Shown here: positions 26,213 through 35,445 of the stretch, in pieces
Numbering within the stretch: position 1 is the stretch's first letter
How the letters are laid out: every line of letters starts with the position of its first letter
Source: an uncultured Lachnospiraceae bacterium
Lineage (GTDB): Bacteria > Bacillota > Clostridia > Lachnospirales > Lachnospiraceae
Direction: 5' to 3'
Assembly: GCA_934317005.1 (NCBI GenBank)
Contig: CAKREB010000008.1
Location: 87,373 to 151,372 of the forward strand
Length of the DNA: 64,000 bases
The notes under the pieces: model-generated
The model's input: the letters and a program-made list of their open reading frames with translations, nothing else
Database searches by the model: none
Told to the model about the DNA's origin: nothing
Position numbers and translations under genes: made by a program

Positions 26213-27559
26213 CTATCTGATATCATTCTCATCAAAAGGATCCCCACATTCCGGACAGAATTTTGGTGGATTCTTTGGATCTTCCGGCTCCCAGCCGCAT
26301 TTATCGCAACGGTACAGTGGTGCACCTTCCGGTTTCTTTGCACCACAGTTCGTACAAAACTTTCCTTTATTCACAGCACCACAGGAACAGGTCCAGCCAT
26401 CGGCATCCTGTGGCTTTGGAGAACCACATTCCGGACAAAACTTTCCGGTTACTACCGTACCGCACTGGCATTTCCAGGAGTTTGCTGCTACGCTATCTGT
26501 CGACGGAGCTGCCTGTGCAGGCTGCTGTGTCTGCTGGGAGGCATTCTGCTGCTGTCCCATCGCAAAAAGATTCTGTGGATTGACACCACCACCGGCATTC
26601 ATTGCCATTCCCATCCCCATAAAACCAGTCATAGCCCCGGCATCATTGGAAGCCGCTGCACGCATAGCATCTGCCTGTGCATCAACAAGATTGGCTGCTG
26701 CCATCGTTGGATCACGCATAATTGCGGCACGCTGTGCCTGCTTGATCATTTCGGCATCCTCATCTGGCAGAGTCACTGAACCCAGCGCGATACTGATAAT
26801 CTTAATTCCACGTAACTCACTCCACTTAGCCGAAAGTGCTGTATTCATCGCATCCTCTAACTCAGTTGTATGAGCTACAATCTGGTTTGGACGCATTTCC
26901 ATATCGGAGAGCTTGCCAAATGCCGGCTGTAAAGCACTGATAAATTCTGTCTTTAGCTGTCCGTCTAATTCATCACGGGTATATTCACTGCTGACATTAC
27001 CACATACATTGGTATAAAATAGAATAGGATCTACAATCCGGTAAGAATACAGACCGGAGCAACGGATAGATACGTCGATATCCAAACCGATTTTGGAATC
27101 TACCACACGAAATGGAACCGGATTTGGCGTTCCAAACTTGTTTTCTAAAATCTCTTTGGTATTAAAATAATAGACTCTTTGATCTTTTCCGGTATCCCCA
27201 CCAAAAGTAAAACGTTTTCCAATTGTTTGGAAGGTTTGCTTCAGACTGTCTCCCAGCTTTCCGGAAAAAATACTTGGCTCTGTAGAAGTATCATATGTAA
27301 ATTGTCCGGGTTCGGCGCAAACCTCCACAATCTTTCCCTGCTCTACGATAATCATACATTGACCATCTGCTACTGCAATTCCGGAACCATTCGAAATAAT
27401 ATTGTCATTTCCTTTTGTGTTAGAAGAACGACCGCTGATCTGCTTCTGTCCCTTTGTCACCAACACTTCCTTTGGTATCGATTCACAATAGAAAAATTCT
27501 TTCCATTGATCTGCCAAAGTGCCCCCAAGTGCACCGGCTCCTGCTTTAATAAGTCCCAT
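26213..27559 (-). CDS. SPFH-domain protein with C-terminal zinc ribbons (YdjI-like)
   Basis: Protein of 448 residues with an SPFH/flotillin-like domain at about 20-300, including YYFNTKEILENKFGTPNPVPF and a helix region rich in Ala (NLVDAQADAMRAAASN). After a Gln/Ala-rich linker there are three zinc ribbons: CQCG with CPECG, CSCG with CTNCG, and CDKCG with CPECG (about 370-440). The family is annotated as virion core protein YdjI in Bacillus; there it forms membrane-proximal assemblies and helps recruit PspA. First gene of a three-gene operon with AAAGGAGG before its start. Confidence 0.9.
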   Translation of the reverse strand: MGLIKAGAGALGGTLADQWKEFFYCESIPKEVLVTKGQKQISGRSSNTKGNDNIISNGSGIAVADGQCMIIVEQGKIVEVCAEPGQFTYDTSTEPSIFSGKLGDSLKQTFQTIGKRFTFGGDTGKDQRVYYFNTKEILENKFGTPNPVPFRVVDSKIGLDIDVSIRCSGLYSYRIVDPILFYTNVCGNVSSEYTRDELDGQLKTEFISALQPAFGKLSDMEMRPNQIVAHTTELEDAMNTALSAKWSELRGIKIISIALGSVTLPDEDAEMIKQAQRAAIMRDPTMAAANLVDAQADAMRAAASNDAGAMTGFMGMGMAMNAGGGVNPQNLFAMGQQQNASQQTQQPAQAAPSTDSVAANSWKCQCGTVVTGKFCPECGSPKPQDADGWTCSCGAVNKGKFCTNCGAKKPEGAPLYRCDKCGWEPEDPKNPPKFCPECGDPFDENDIR

Positions 27560-27574
27560 AAAGACCTCCTTTCA

Positions 27575-27735
27575 ATTTTAATGTACTCTCGGTATCTCCT
27601 CAAAACGAGTCATTCCGATAGTACATTTTAGGCATTGCCTTACCACATACCTAGCGCATCTTTTGTAATAGGAGACATGACATACGATAGAATGTCATGT
27701 CTCCTGTCAACTCCTAAAAGTATCATAACTTTATG
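27575..27735 (-). promoter_or_regulatory. 5' UTR of the SPFH operon with two long hairpins
   Basis: Two inverted repeats lie between promoter and start codon. The promoter-proximal one is GGAGACATGACAT with its perfect 13-bp complement (27671-27704). The second pairs AATGTACT-TCGG with CCGA-AGTACATT (27579-27627) with one mismatch, shortly before the ribosome binding site. Neither is followed by a T run, so they are not simple terminators; RNA stability or protein binding is possible. The rest of the 335-bp gap 27560-27894 has no open frame. Confidence 0.5.
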
Positions 27736-27740
27736 TATTC

Positions 27741-27769
27741 ATTATAGCATAAACCTATGAGCTTTCCAA
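27741..27769 (-). promoter_or_regulatory. Promoter of the SPFH/zinc-ribbon/TPM operon
   Basis: Minus strand TTGGAA (27769-27764), 17-bp spacer, perfect TATAAT (27746-27741) preceded by TGC, an extended -10. It predicts a 5' UTR of about 170 bases. Confidence 0.7.
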
Positions 27770-27894
27770 CGAAATTTATGCTATCGATACATTTTTTACA
27801 GCGTAGAAACTTCTCGTTATCATAATAGCATGTATGACACGGACACAAGAAGTGCTCTTTTTTCTGCATAGACGGAGATGGCATACCGATTTCC

Positions 27895-28446
27895 TTATAC
27901 CAACCTCATCAGTTTGCAGTTTTCAATGCCGGCATCCCAGAAATGTTCTAACGGAATATCTTTCACCTGACATACGATACTGGAGTTCATCGCACCGTGT
28001 CCAATGATCAATACATCTTTTCCTTCCTGCAATGCAGGTTTTACCACTTCTTCTAAAAAATCACCGGTCCGGTCAAAAAGTTCTTCAAAGGTTTCTCCTC
28101 CTTCTGCCGGAATATAATGCACCGGATCTTGAAACAGTGTATGAATTGGACTGTCTTTTCCTTCTTTGTCTCCATTCATCCCTTCACAGCTCCCAAAAGA
28201 CATTTCCATCAACCGATTATCGTACAAAATGGGGACATTACGCCCTTTCAAAAATAATTCTGCCGTTTCTGCTGCCCGTTTTAACGGCGAACAATAACAG
28301 ATATCAAAATGCGTAGTCTGATATTGTCTGCCAGCCTCTTCTGCCATCCGGCGTCCCTCTTCGTTTAATGGAATATCTGTCCGCCCCTGAATCTTTCGCA
28401 GTGCATTCCAATCCGTCTTTCCGTGTCTCATGATATATAACATCAT
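27895..28446 (-). CDS. Histidine phosphatase family protein
   Basis: Small phosphoglycerate-mutase-like hydrolase of 183 residues. The RHG motif is in LYIMRHGKTDWN (residues 3-14), which also carries the GKTDWN substrate loop common to alpha-ribazole and broad-specificity phosphatases, and the second His is in LIIGHGAMN. EMSFGSCEG supplies the acid region. Length fits a minimal domain. The substrate is unknown; no cobalamin genes are nearby to suggest CobC. AAAGGAG precedes the start. It seems to be transcribed alone or with the upstream fusion gene, 31 bp away. Confidence 0.88.
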   Translation of the reverse strand: MMLYIMRHGKTDWNALRKIQGRTDIPLNEEGRRMAEEAGRQYQTTHFDICYCSPLKRAAETAELFLKGRNVPILYDNRLMEMSFGSCEGMNGDKEGKDSPIHTLFQDPVHYIPAEGGETFEELFDRTGDFLEEVVKPALQEGKDVLIIGHGAMNSSIVCQVKDIPLEHFWDAGIENCKLMRLV

Positions 28447-28477
28447 TTGTCTCCTTTATACTTTTATTGTATCCTAT

Positions 28478-29269
28478 TTATTTTTCATTTACCAATTTTC
28501 CAGTCATATGATCTATCCGGATGGCAACTAACTGCGCCCGGTTGATTGCTTTCTTCATTTCGCTTTCGACCTCTTCTATCGTTGGATAATATTTCATTGC
28601 GAGTTTTCTGATCTTTTCTACAGTCTTCTGCTCATCCTCCACAAGCTCTGCCGTACCAAATACAACGACACTTGTTACATTAAATGCCCAGTCATCCTCT
28701 GTCTGAAATCCGGTGTTCCATGTTGTAAAACATACACGATTGTTCTTTTGGATTGCATCAATCTTATGCCCTTCCTTTGCACAATGAAAATAAATCACAT
28801 TGTCAGATGCTTCATAATAAAAATCAATCGGTATCGCATACGGATAGCCATTTTCACCGATAACCGATAACGCTGCACGCTTTTCTTTTGTCAGGATCTC
28901 GATGCATTCCTCCTTTGAAACTTCCTGTCGGATACGGCGCATTGGGCGAAAAGTATCAGGCAGTTTAGTTTCCAAAGCCTGATGTGACAACTTCTGTACC
29001 TCAGTGTCTGCGATATACTGTTCCTTCAGCTTTTGTAGGGTCTTCATATGCGGTGACTGCAAGTGGACTTCCTGTTTCGTTTGGGATTGCCACTCTTCGA
29101 CTAAAAGAATCGTATCTTTCTCCTGTGCATCCAGATAATACTGATACTGTACACAGCCATCTTCCTGCAAAACAGCTTCAAGAATGCCTGCATTTGTTAC
29201 CTCTTCTATAAATTTTTCACGCATTTGCTGCTTTGCCTGATATTTTACTAAAAGTATGATATGTTCCAT
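28478..29269 (-). CDS. Fusion of ABM monooxygenase-like and PNPOx-like flavin domains
   Basis: Two-domain protein of 263 residues. Residues about 1-95 match the ABM fold (HIILLVKYQAKQQMREKFIEEV, then VQYQYYLDAQEKDTILLVEEW), a dimeric ferredoxin-like barrel. Residues about 110-262 match the pyridoxamine 5'-phosphate oxidase-like/NimA split barrel (MRRIRQEVSKEECIEIL, ENGYPYAIPIDFYYE, HCAKEGHKIDAI, FNVTSVVVFGTA), which binds a flavin. Such fusions occur in gut anaerobes and are presumed oxidoreductases or redox sensors; no substrate is known. I start at 29269 (MEHIILLVKY, GGAGAG upstream) instead of 29326. Confidence 0.8.
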   Translation of the reverse strand: MEHIILLVKYQAKQQMREKFIEEVTNAGILEAVLQEDGCVQYQYYLDAQEKDTILLVEEWQSQTKQEVHLQSPHMKTLQKLKEQYIADTEVQKLSHQALETKLPDTFRPMRRIRQEVSKEECIEILTKEKRAALSVIGENGYPYAIPIDFYYEASDNVIYFHCAKEGHKIDAIQKNNRVCFTTWNTGFQTEDDWAFNVTSVVVFGTAELVEDEQKTVEKIRKLAMKYYPTIEEVESEMKKAINRAQLVAIRIDHMTGKLVNEK

Positions 29270-29402
29270 GCCACTCTCCAATCCTGCGCTGCTTTTTGCG
29301 CATTTTAAATTTGTACTTGCACCCATTATCTCCTAACTCTGCACATGATTTCTGGCATAATAGAATTTCGGAGACACTCCTAAGATGAGCTTGCTAGAAT
29401 CC

Positions 29403-29430
29403 ATTATATCATATAGCGCAAGGGAGACAA
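29403..29430 (-). promoter_or_regulatory. Promoter of the ABM-PNPOx fusion gene
   Basis: TTGTCT (29430-29425) and TATAAT (29408-29403) on the minus strand, spacing 16 bp. Confidence 0.45.
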
Positions 29431-29480
29431 AAAAAAGTAGGACAAAGCCATCACCAAATGCCATTATCCTACTTTTTACG
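29430..29480 (-). terminator. Terminator of the GH5 gene
   Basis: On the minus strand AAAAAGTAGGA pairs with TCCTACTTTTT around a loop of about 25 bases that can itself fold (GCCAT/ATGGC), followed by a T run. It begins about 20 bp after the gene's stop. Confidence 0.8.
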
Positions 29481-29498
29481 AACAACTCTTCTATTGCA

Positions 29499-31628
29499 TC
29501 ATGCATTCTGCTTTTCTGAAATTGTTAGCGTTACTTTTCCGCTAAATGCCTCTATACCGGAAAGCGAAAAATAAAGACTTTCATTTTCTTTCAGACCACA
29601 GGCTTTTAAATCGATCGTCATTGTACCTGCAAAGTTCCAATTTTCTTTTGCCAATACATATTTTTCATCCATAACAACCCAATATGGATTGCTGTTATCA
29701 ACCTGCTTTGCCAGAGAGCAAACAGCATTTCCACTCATATTTTCTGCCTGCATTTTCAAAACCGGTTCTTTAAATTGTGACCAGTCTATCGAACTGATCT
29801 TACATACACCGCCGTCAAGACCGACTGTGAAGTCAGAGCTATCACTGCCAACGGCTTTACTTGGAACCCAACCGGAATATTCCAGATTTCCCTGCCATTG
29901 TAATTGTTTCTTCGCTGTCTGCGCTGGTCTTGCAACTGCCGTGCTTTTTGCATATTCTTCTAAAGATTTATAATTTGCAGCCTCTGTTTCATTGACTATA
30001 GAGCAGGTACTTCTTGAATAGATTCTATTGATATCCCAAAGCATAGGGCACATACTGTGATCTAAAGCATATTTACATACATTATAAATAAATACATCAC
30101 GCCCGTCTTTTCGATATCTTGTGCCATCTGATTTTTTTCCATCTGCAACACCATATTCACCAATGATGACCGGAATTCCCTTGTTGATATAATTTAAGCG
30201 CATACTGTTAAAAGAGCTTTTCATTTCTTCAATATCGGAAGTAGTTCCCCATGAATCACTATACCCCCATGAATTGTCAGGGCTATCTGCGATACAGTAA
30301 GTTGCCGGCTCATAATAATGTACGGAAATAAACATATGTGAAGCAATGGTATCTTTTGGCATAACAAATCGTTTATCACACGTCCTTGTAATATTGGTAT
30401 CATAACCTGCGATTAAAAGAAAACGTGACGCATTGTTTCCTCCGGTGCCACGGACAATGTCTACAAATGTCTGATTGATATTTGCAACCTGTTTGTAAAT
30501 TTCATCCTCACTCGTAAAATATCCGGATGTAATGGTATCAGACGAAGTATTTAAAGATGCCCCTAACTCTTCATTTGCAGATTCAAATATCAAATAATCG
30601 GAATATTCTTTGTATCTATTTGCAATCTGTGTCCACATCGCTTTGTATTTTTCCATTGCGGCAGCGCGGACAGAAGCATCTGGAGAACCAAACTCTGACC
30701 ACCATCCACTGTCATAATGAATATTTACGATTACATACATTCCAGCATTAAAAGCATAATTCATTACTGTCTCAACGCGGTCAAAATATGCTTTATTAAT
30801 GGTGTAATTTCCGTCTGATGACATCATATTAGACCATGCTACCGGAATCCGGATAGAATGAAATCCGGCATTCTTCATACCAGTGATCATTTCCTGTGTT
30901 GTGATTGGTGCACCCCATGCCACTTCATAGTTTGATACACTTGAAGAATTGATCCATGTCCCACAGCTCTCCATAGTGTTTCCAAGATTGATTCCAAGTC
31001 CCATTTCATGGACAACATCAAACGCATCGATATCACTTCTCATTTTTCCGTTATCTATGGTTGTAATTCCATTAGCAGATAAATGTGGTGTAGCGGTTTC
31101 TGACGGTGCTTTGGTAGGTTCTGCCGTCGGTGCTGTGGTTGGCTGTGGTGTTGTCGGTATAACAGAAGGCGCCGTTGTCACTGCCGGTGTTTCCGTTACT
31201 TTTGGTGCCGTTGTTGGCGCAACTGTCGGCTGTACGGCTGGGGTACTGCTTGCCTTTGCTTTTACGGTAAGGATACAATTTAACTTTTTGCTCTGTTTTC
31301 CCTTTTTGGCGATACGGTATGTTACCTTACAAGTAATCGTAGTTTTTCCAGCCTTTTTTGCGCGGACTTTGCCCTTCTGGTCGACGGTTGCGACCTTTTT
31401 GGCACTGCTGCTCCACTTTGCGGAAAGAATCTTACTGTTTGCCAGTTTTTTTGCCACCTTCAATTTGACAGTCTTTCCTGCTGTAACTGTTTTCTTTGTG
31501 TAGTTGAGTCGGAATGTTCCTGCTGCACTGCTTGTGGAAGTGTTACCCATTGCTACGGATGTCACCGCCAGCACTGCACTTAACCCAAGCGCAACACATT
31601 TTTTCATCACTGTTTTTGTTTTTTTCAT
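29499..31628 (-). CDS. Secreted GH5 endoglucanase-type enzyme
   Basis: Extracellular glycoside hydrolase family 5 enzyme of 709 residues. Signal peptide about 1-36, an Ig-like (BIG2-like) domain at about 40-125 with Lys-rich strands, a Thr/Pro/Ala linker (about 127-182), then the GH5 barrel (about 195-570): LGINLGNTMESCG, HSIRIPVAW, VNIHYDSGWW, the acid/base Glu353 in ESANEE, HYYEP, and the nucleophile Glu491 in VIIGEYG. The last 110 residues form a beta-rich module, likely carbohydrate binding. The subfamily resembles cellulases acting on beta-1,4-glucans, though mannan or xyloglucan activity is possible. The ATG at 31628 is preferred over 31706, which would put charged residues ahead of the signal peptide. 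Confidence 0.9.
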   Translation of the reverse strand: MKKTKTVMKKCVALGLSAVLAVTSVAMGNTSTSSAAGTFRLNYTKKTVTAGKTVKLKVAKKLANSKILSAKWSSSAKKVATVDQKGKVRAKKAGKTTITCKVTYRIAKKGKQSKKLNCILTVKAKASSTPAVQPTVAPTTAPKVTETPAVTTAPSVIPTTPQPTTAPTAEPTKAPSETATPHLSANGITTIDNGKMRSDIDAFDVVHEMGLGINLGNTMESCGTWINSSSVSNYEVAWGAPITTQEMITGMKNAGFHSIRIPVAWSNMMSSDGNYTINKAYFDRVETVMNYAFNAGMYVIVNIHYDSGWWSEFGSPDASVRAAAMEKYKAMWTQIANRYKEYSDYLIFESANEELGASLNTSSDTITSGYFTSEDEIYKQVANINQTFVDIVRGTGGNNASRFLLIAGYDTNITRTCDKRFVMPKDTIASHMFISVHYYEPATYCIADSPDNSWGYSDSWGTTSDIEEMKSSFNSMRLNYINKGIPVIIGEYGVADGKKSDGTRYRKDGRDVFIYNVCKYALDHSMCPMLWDINRIYSRSTCSIVNETEAANYKSLEEYAKSTAVARPAQTAKKQLQWQGNLEYSGWVPSKAVGSDSSDFTVGLDGGVCKISSIDWSQFKEPVLKMQAENMSGNAVCSLAKQVDNSNPYWVVMDEKYVLAKENWNFAGTMTIDLKACGLKENESLYFSLSGIEAFSGKVTLTISEKQNA

Positions 31629-31985
31629 CCATGTACGTCCTTTCTTCTTTTGTAAAAATGAAAGAGAAACACTGACTGCACTAGCAAAAAAGAATGCACT
31701 CTGCATTGCAGCAGGTTTTTTTGTAGTTTTTTTCTTTTGTAGCTTTGTCTTTTGTGATTTTCTCTTTCGTATAACTCAGATTATTATGAAAACAGAATCA
31801 AAATTCGTATGCTTCCATAACCATCTGCACTGTACTTATATTATACCACTTTATCTTGCATAGGTTTGCCGCCTTTTCAGTGCTGTATCTTCTGTTTTCA
31901 CCCTTTCACTGCTCTAGTATAACGACATTCATAATGGATACATTGACTAACCTGCATTTCTGATAGCACACATCAAAAAACAAAT
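31629..31985. other. Intergenic gap between the GH5 and ABC permease genes
   Basis: About 357 bp with no supported gene. On the minus strand there is a good TATAAT (31845-31840) about 210 bases before the GH5 start, without a convincing -35, followed by a leader with A/T-rich tracts. A short in-frame extension from 31706 is open but adds an unlikely N-terminus. No terminator for the ABC permease gene is evident. Confidence 0.5.
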
Positions 31986-34676
31986 TTACAGATTTTCATT
32001 TCTCAGTGCTTCCAGCGGATTGTCCCGTTTCATCTTTCGCATAGCATACAGCATACTAATAAATACTACAAGAAATACATTCACTGCAGAAGTTAAGATT
32101 CCCTGCCATGGAAATAAATATGGCGTATCCATTCCAATCCCCACTGCCCGATACATAAAATAACTAAGAAGCAGAGAAACGGGTATTCCCCATAAAAGAC
32201 TCTTTAATCCGTATAAAATACACTCATAACTCATCATCCGTTGAAATCCCCTCTGTGTCATACCGACGGATTTTAACATAGCAAATTCCTGACGGCGCAA
32301 TAATACATTGGACGATATCGTATTAAATACATTGGCAACCGAAATCAATGAAATCAGAATAATGAATCCATATGAGAAAATCTGAATAATTGTGACCAAT
32401 GCCATGCTGGATTCATTATTACGTCTTTCATCTACAATACTGCTTCTGGCGTATTTTTCATTGACAAGCCGTGCCGAAAAATAATCTGCCAGCTGTGTGC
32501 TTGCCTTTTCATGCTGCTTTGCCTTTAGCGCATACCATACCTGATCATATCCGTCGAGATCTTCTAACATTCCATTTCTCTCCGCTGCGCTATAGGGCAA
32601 TACCATTGTCATGATCATATCCATCGAACTGACAGATACTCCCATAGGCCGGTTTTCCGGCAGTTCTTTTGCCAGATGTACCGGATAAGTGTGCATCGCT
32701 TTCTTTAGTGGAAGCTTCTTTTCTTTTCCCGTCTCATTCTGATAATAACAAGAGTCCCCCTCACGATACATATATTTATATCCCTTTACGCTGCGTGCCA
32801 GCTGTAAAGAAAGATCGAATCCACCCTTTTTGAAATATTTCATCGTATATAATTTTTTATCTTTCAGGATCGCTGCCTCATTTTCATACAGGCAGGACAG
32901 ATCATCTGCATGCATGTATTGGGAAACATCCAGATTTTGTTTCTCCAGATAGGACCGATAAACCGAATCTTCGACAAAATAAAGGTCGATTGGAAGCAGT
33001 ATGCTTTTTTTCCCGGAGGGAATCCATTCCGGATAATTTTCCTGAATATACTGCAAAAACGTATCGTCCACAGCCTCTTGCGGAACTTCTACTTCGGAAT
33101 AATCTTTGCAAAAATAGCTGACCGAATCGACTGCACTTAAACTGCCAATTGCCTTTGTCAATTGTGAAACAGTCATGTCTCCGGCTTCTGATTTCTGCAC
33201 GGCACATATAATATCATAATTAACATTTTGTGATACCGCATTCGTTGAACGGGTTATATAACCGGTAAAACTGGTCGCACTGACAAATAATACGATACTG
33301 ATAAATAGCGAAAAAACTGTTGTGCGATATTTTTTGCGATTCCGCTTAAAATTCTTGCTGGCAAGCATACCGCAAAATCCAAAGATCCGATACGTAATAC
33401 GTGATGTTTTGATCTTATTTGCCCGTATTTTTATATCCCTGCTTTGGCGGATTGCCTGAATTGCCGGAATCCGCACTGCCCTTACCGCCGGAATCATAGA
33501 AGACAAGAAAACCGTGACGATTCCAATTACACTGGAGATTACAACAGACTGCCATGTGATCACAAGATGAAGCCTGACCGATACCTGTGATGCCCATAGT
33601 TGATTCATAAAACCGGAAATGCCATGCAGCGTTATACCAATACCACCCAATCCGGCAAGCAGGCCAAGCGGTATACCAATGCAGCATAATAAACCACCTT
33701 CTAACAGCACACTGTACAAAATCTGCTTCTTAGTTGCACCAATGGACTTTAACAGTCCATACTGCTTTGTCCGTTCACTCAATGAGATAGAAAATGCGTT
33801 GTAGATTAGAGAAATAGCACCTAACATAATAATCATTATTAAAATAAAACCTAATGTATAGATTGTTCGGTTATATCGATCATTTAAACTGTTTCCCTGA
33901 TAGCGGAGCAGATCACCATGTGTTGTATAGGCTCCGCCGTTTTTCGTATACTTTTCCAATGCGCTGTCACAGGTTTCCGGATGCTGAAAGGTCATAAAAA
34001 CATCACAGCCAGAAATACTTTTCCCGTCGGAACAGGTAAAAGCCGTATAACCGGAAGCAAAGTCTTCTTCGGAGGCCGGCCGCTCACAGATTCCGACAAT
34101 CGTATAAGTCTGAGTCCTGTTTATCTTAAGATACTCTTTCTCCTGATAAGGGTTTTGCTCCGTCAATGCCTCTTCTTTGTTTTTGACTTTCGTCATACGG
34201 GTTCCGAGTTTTAACGAAATGGTATCACCAACCTGATATTTAATTCCACCATTATAATCCAGATGCTTTGGAATCACGAGCTCCTGCGCATTTTTCGGCA
34301 TTCTGCCCTCTAATATAGTGATTGGACTGTATTTCGTATAATTGCTGTCAATGCCTTCCACCGTGAGATAAGGTTTTCCATCCTCCGTCGTTTTTTCTAA
34401 TTTCGCATAGCCTAAGTAGTCGATGACCGTGTATCCTTTGATCTTTTTGTCCTTTATGATGGACTTTGCATTTTCCTCTGTCGTGGAAAGCACCTTACCT
34501 TCCCACGCACCATTGGTTTCCATTTCTGTGTTAAGTATATACTGCTGGACACTGACAATAATGGAAGTCACTGCAGTAAACATAGCAACAGAAAGCGCAA
34601 TTCCTATAATCGTTACCAGTGTACGGATCTTATTTTTTGCTAAGGTACGACAGGTAAATTGATTCAAGATATTCAT
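31986..34676 (-). CDS. FtsX/MacB-type ABC transporter permease, two-module
   Basis: Permease of 896 residues with the fused two-module layout: helix 1 (about 18-40), an external domain, three helices (about 270-410), a linker with a fifth helix near 465, a second external domain and three C-terminal helices (about 770-885). FtsX motifs such as YGLLKSIGATKKQI and FAMLKSVGMTQRGF mark the cytoplasmic coupling helices in each half. These exporters act on antimicrobial peptides or lipids. Its start overlaps the ATPase stop by 4 bp (ATGA), and a two-component system is upstream. This resembles Bce/Vex-type resistance modules but lacks the BceB single large loop. Confidence 0.9.
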   Translation of the reverse strand: MNILNQFTCRTLAKNKIRTLVTIIGIALSVAMFTAVTSIIVSVQQYILNTEMETNGAWEGKVLSTTEENAKSIIKDKKIKGYTVIDYLGYAKLEKTTEDGKPYLTVEGIDSNYTKYSPITILEGRMPKNAQELVIPKHLDYNGGIKYQVGDTISLKLGTRMTKVKNKEEALTEQNPYQEKEYLKINRTQTYTIVGICERPASEEDFASGYTAFTCSDGKSISGCDVFMTFQHPETCDSALEKYTKNGGAYTTHGDLLRYQGNSLNDRYNRTIYTLGFILIMIIMLGAISLIYNAFSISLSERTKQYGLLKSIGATKKQILYSVLLEGGLLCCIGIPLGLLAGLGGIGITLHGISGFMNQLWASQVSVRLHLVITWQSVVISSVIGIVTVFLSSMIPAVRAVRIPAIQAIRQSRDIKIRANKIKTSRITYRIFGFCGMLASKNFKRNRKKYRTTVFSLFISIVLFVSATSFTGYITRSTNAVSQNVNYDIICAVQKSEAGDMTVSQLTKAIGSLSAVDSVSYFCKDYSEVEVPQEAVDDTFLQYIQENYPEWIPSGKKSILLPIDLYFVEDSVYRSYLEKQNLDVSQYMHADDLSCLYENEAAILKDKKLYTMKYFKKGGFDLSLQLARSVKGYKYMYREGDSCYYQNETGKEKKLPLKKAMHTYPVHLAKELPENRPMGVSVSSMDMIMTMVLPYSAAERNGMLEDLDGYDQVWYALKAKQHEKASTQLADYFSARLVNEKYARSSIVDERRNNESSMALVTIIQIFSYGFIILISLISVANVFNTISSNVLLRRQEFAMLKSVGMTQRGFQRMMSYECILYGLKSLLWGIPVSLLLSYFMYRAVGIGMDTPYLFPWQGILTSAVNVFLVVFISMLYAMRKMKRDNPLEALRNENL

Positions 34677-35356
34677 GACCGGATCACCTCATCTCTGGTC
34701 AGCTTTCCATCCTCAATGGCAAGAATGCGGTCTGCCTGCAAAGCAATGTTTTCATCGTGTGTGATCATGAGCAGCGTCTGATGATACTTTTTATTGGACT
34801 CTTTTAACAGCTCCATAATCTCATGACTGTTGCTGCTGTCCAGATTTCCGGTCGGCTCATCCGCAAGAACCACGGAAGGTGCATTCATCAGCGCACGTCC
34901 GATAGATACCCTCTGTTGCTGTCCACCGGACAACTGATTCGGCAGATGCTTTTCTCTCCCCTCTAACCGCAGGGTATGGATCATTTCCTGCAGTCTTTTT
35001 TCATTTACCTTCCTGCCATCCATTAAAATCGGCAATGTCATATTTTCTTTGACATTTAACACCGGGATCAGATTATAAAACTGATAGATCAATCCAACCT
35101 GCCGCCGGCGAAATACCGCTAACTGTTCTTCGTTTTGTGCAAAAACATCCTGACCTCCCAGATATACCTTACCGGATGTCGGAACATCCACGGCACCGAG
35201 AATATGAAGAAGCGTTGACTTTCCGGAACCGGATGGCCCGATGATCGCTACAAACTCTCCCTTCTCTACCGAAAAGGACACATCATCCAATGCATGTACG
35301 GCATTTTCTCCCTGTCCATATACTTTTTTAACATGTTCTACTCTTAATATTTCCAT
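34673..35356 (-). CDS. ABC transporter ATPase, MacB/LolD type
   Basis: ATPase of 227 residues: Walker A GPSGSGKST, Q loop YQFYNLIPVLNVKENM, signature LSGGQQQRVSIGRAL, Walker B VVLADEPTGNLD, switch His in MITHDE. The YQFYNL Q loop and GNLD are characteristic of the lipoprotein/antimicrobial-peptide exporter group. Translationally coupled to the permease gene. GGAGAGGGG precedes the start. Confidence 0.95.
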   Translation of the reverse strand: MEILRVEHVKKVYGQGENAVHALDDVSFSVEKGEFVAIIGPSGSGKSTLLHILGAVDVPTSGKVYLGGQDVFAQNEEQLAVFRRRQVGLIYQFYNLIPVLNVKENMTLPILMDGRKVNEKRLQEMIHTLRLEGREKHLPNQLSGGQQQRVSIGRALMNAPSVVLADEPTGNLDSSNSHEIMELLKESNKKYHQTLLMITHDENIALQADRILAIEDGKLTRDEVIRS

Positions 35357-35445
35357 CGTTTCCCCTCTCCTTGTTTTTTGTCCGTTGCAGGATATAGCAT
35401 ATAACAGGGGAATGACAATGGCGTGACTCTAAAGTGACAATTTTG

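Noticed and set aside
27800..27815. AGAAACTTCTCGTT near the phosphatase gene as another copy of the element at 24120-24228
   Set aside because: Only about 14 bases agree with the loop region of that element and the flanking arms do not match, so it may be chance.
30949..31503. 184-codon plus-strand frame rich in Val, Ala and Gly
   Set aside because: It is antisense to the Thr/Pro/Ala linker and Ig-like domain of the GH5 gene; the low-complexity composition is a mirror of that linker.
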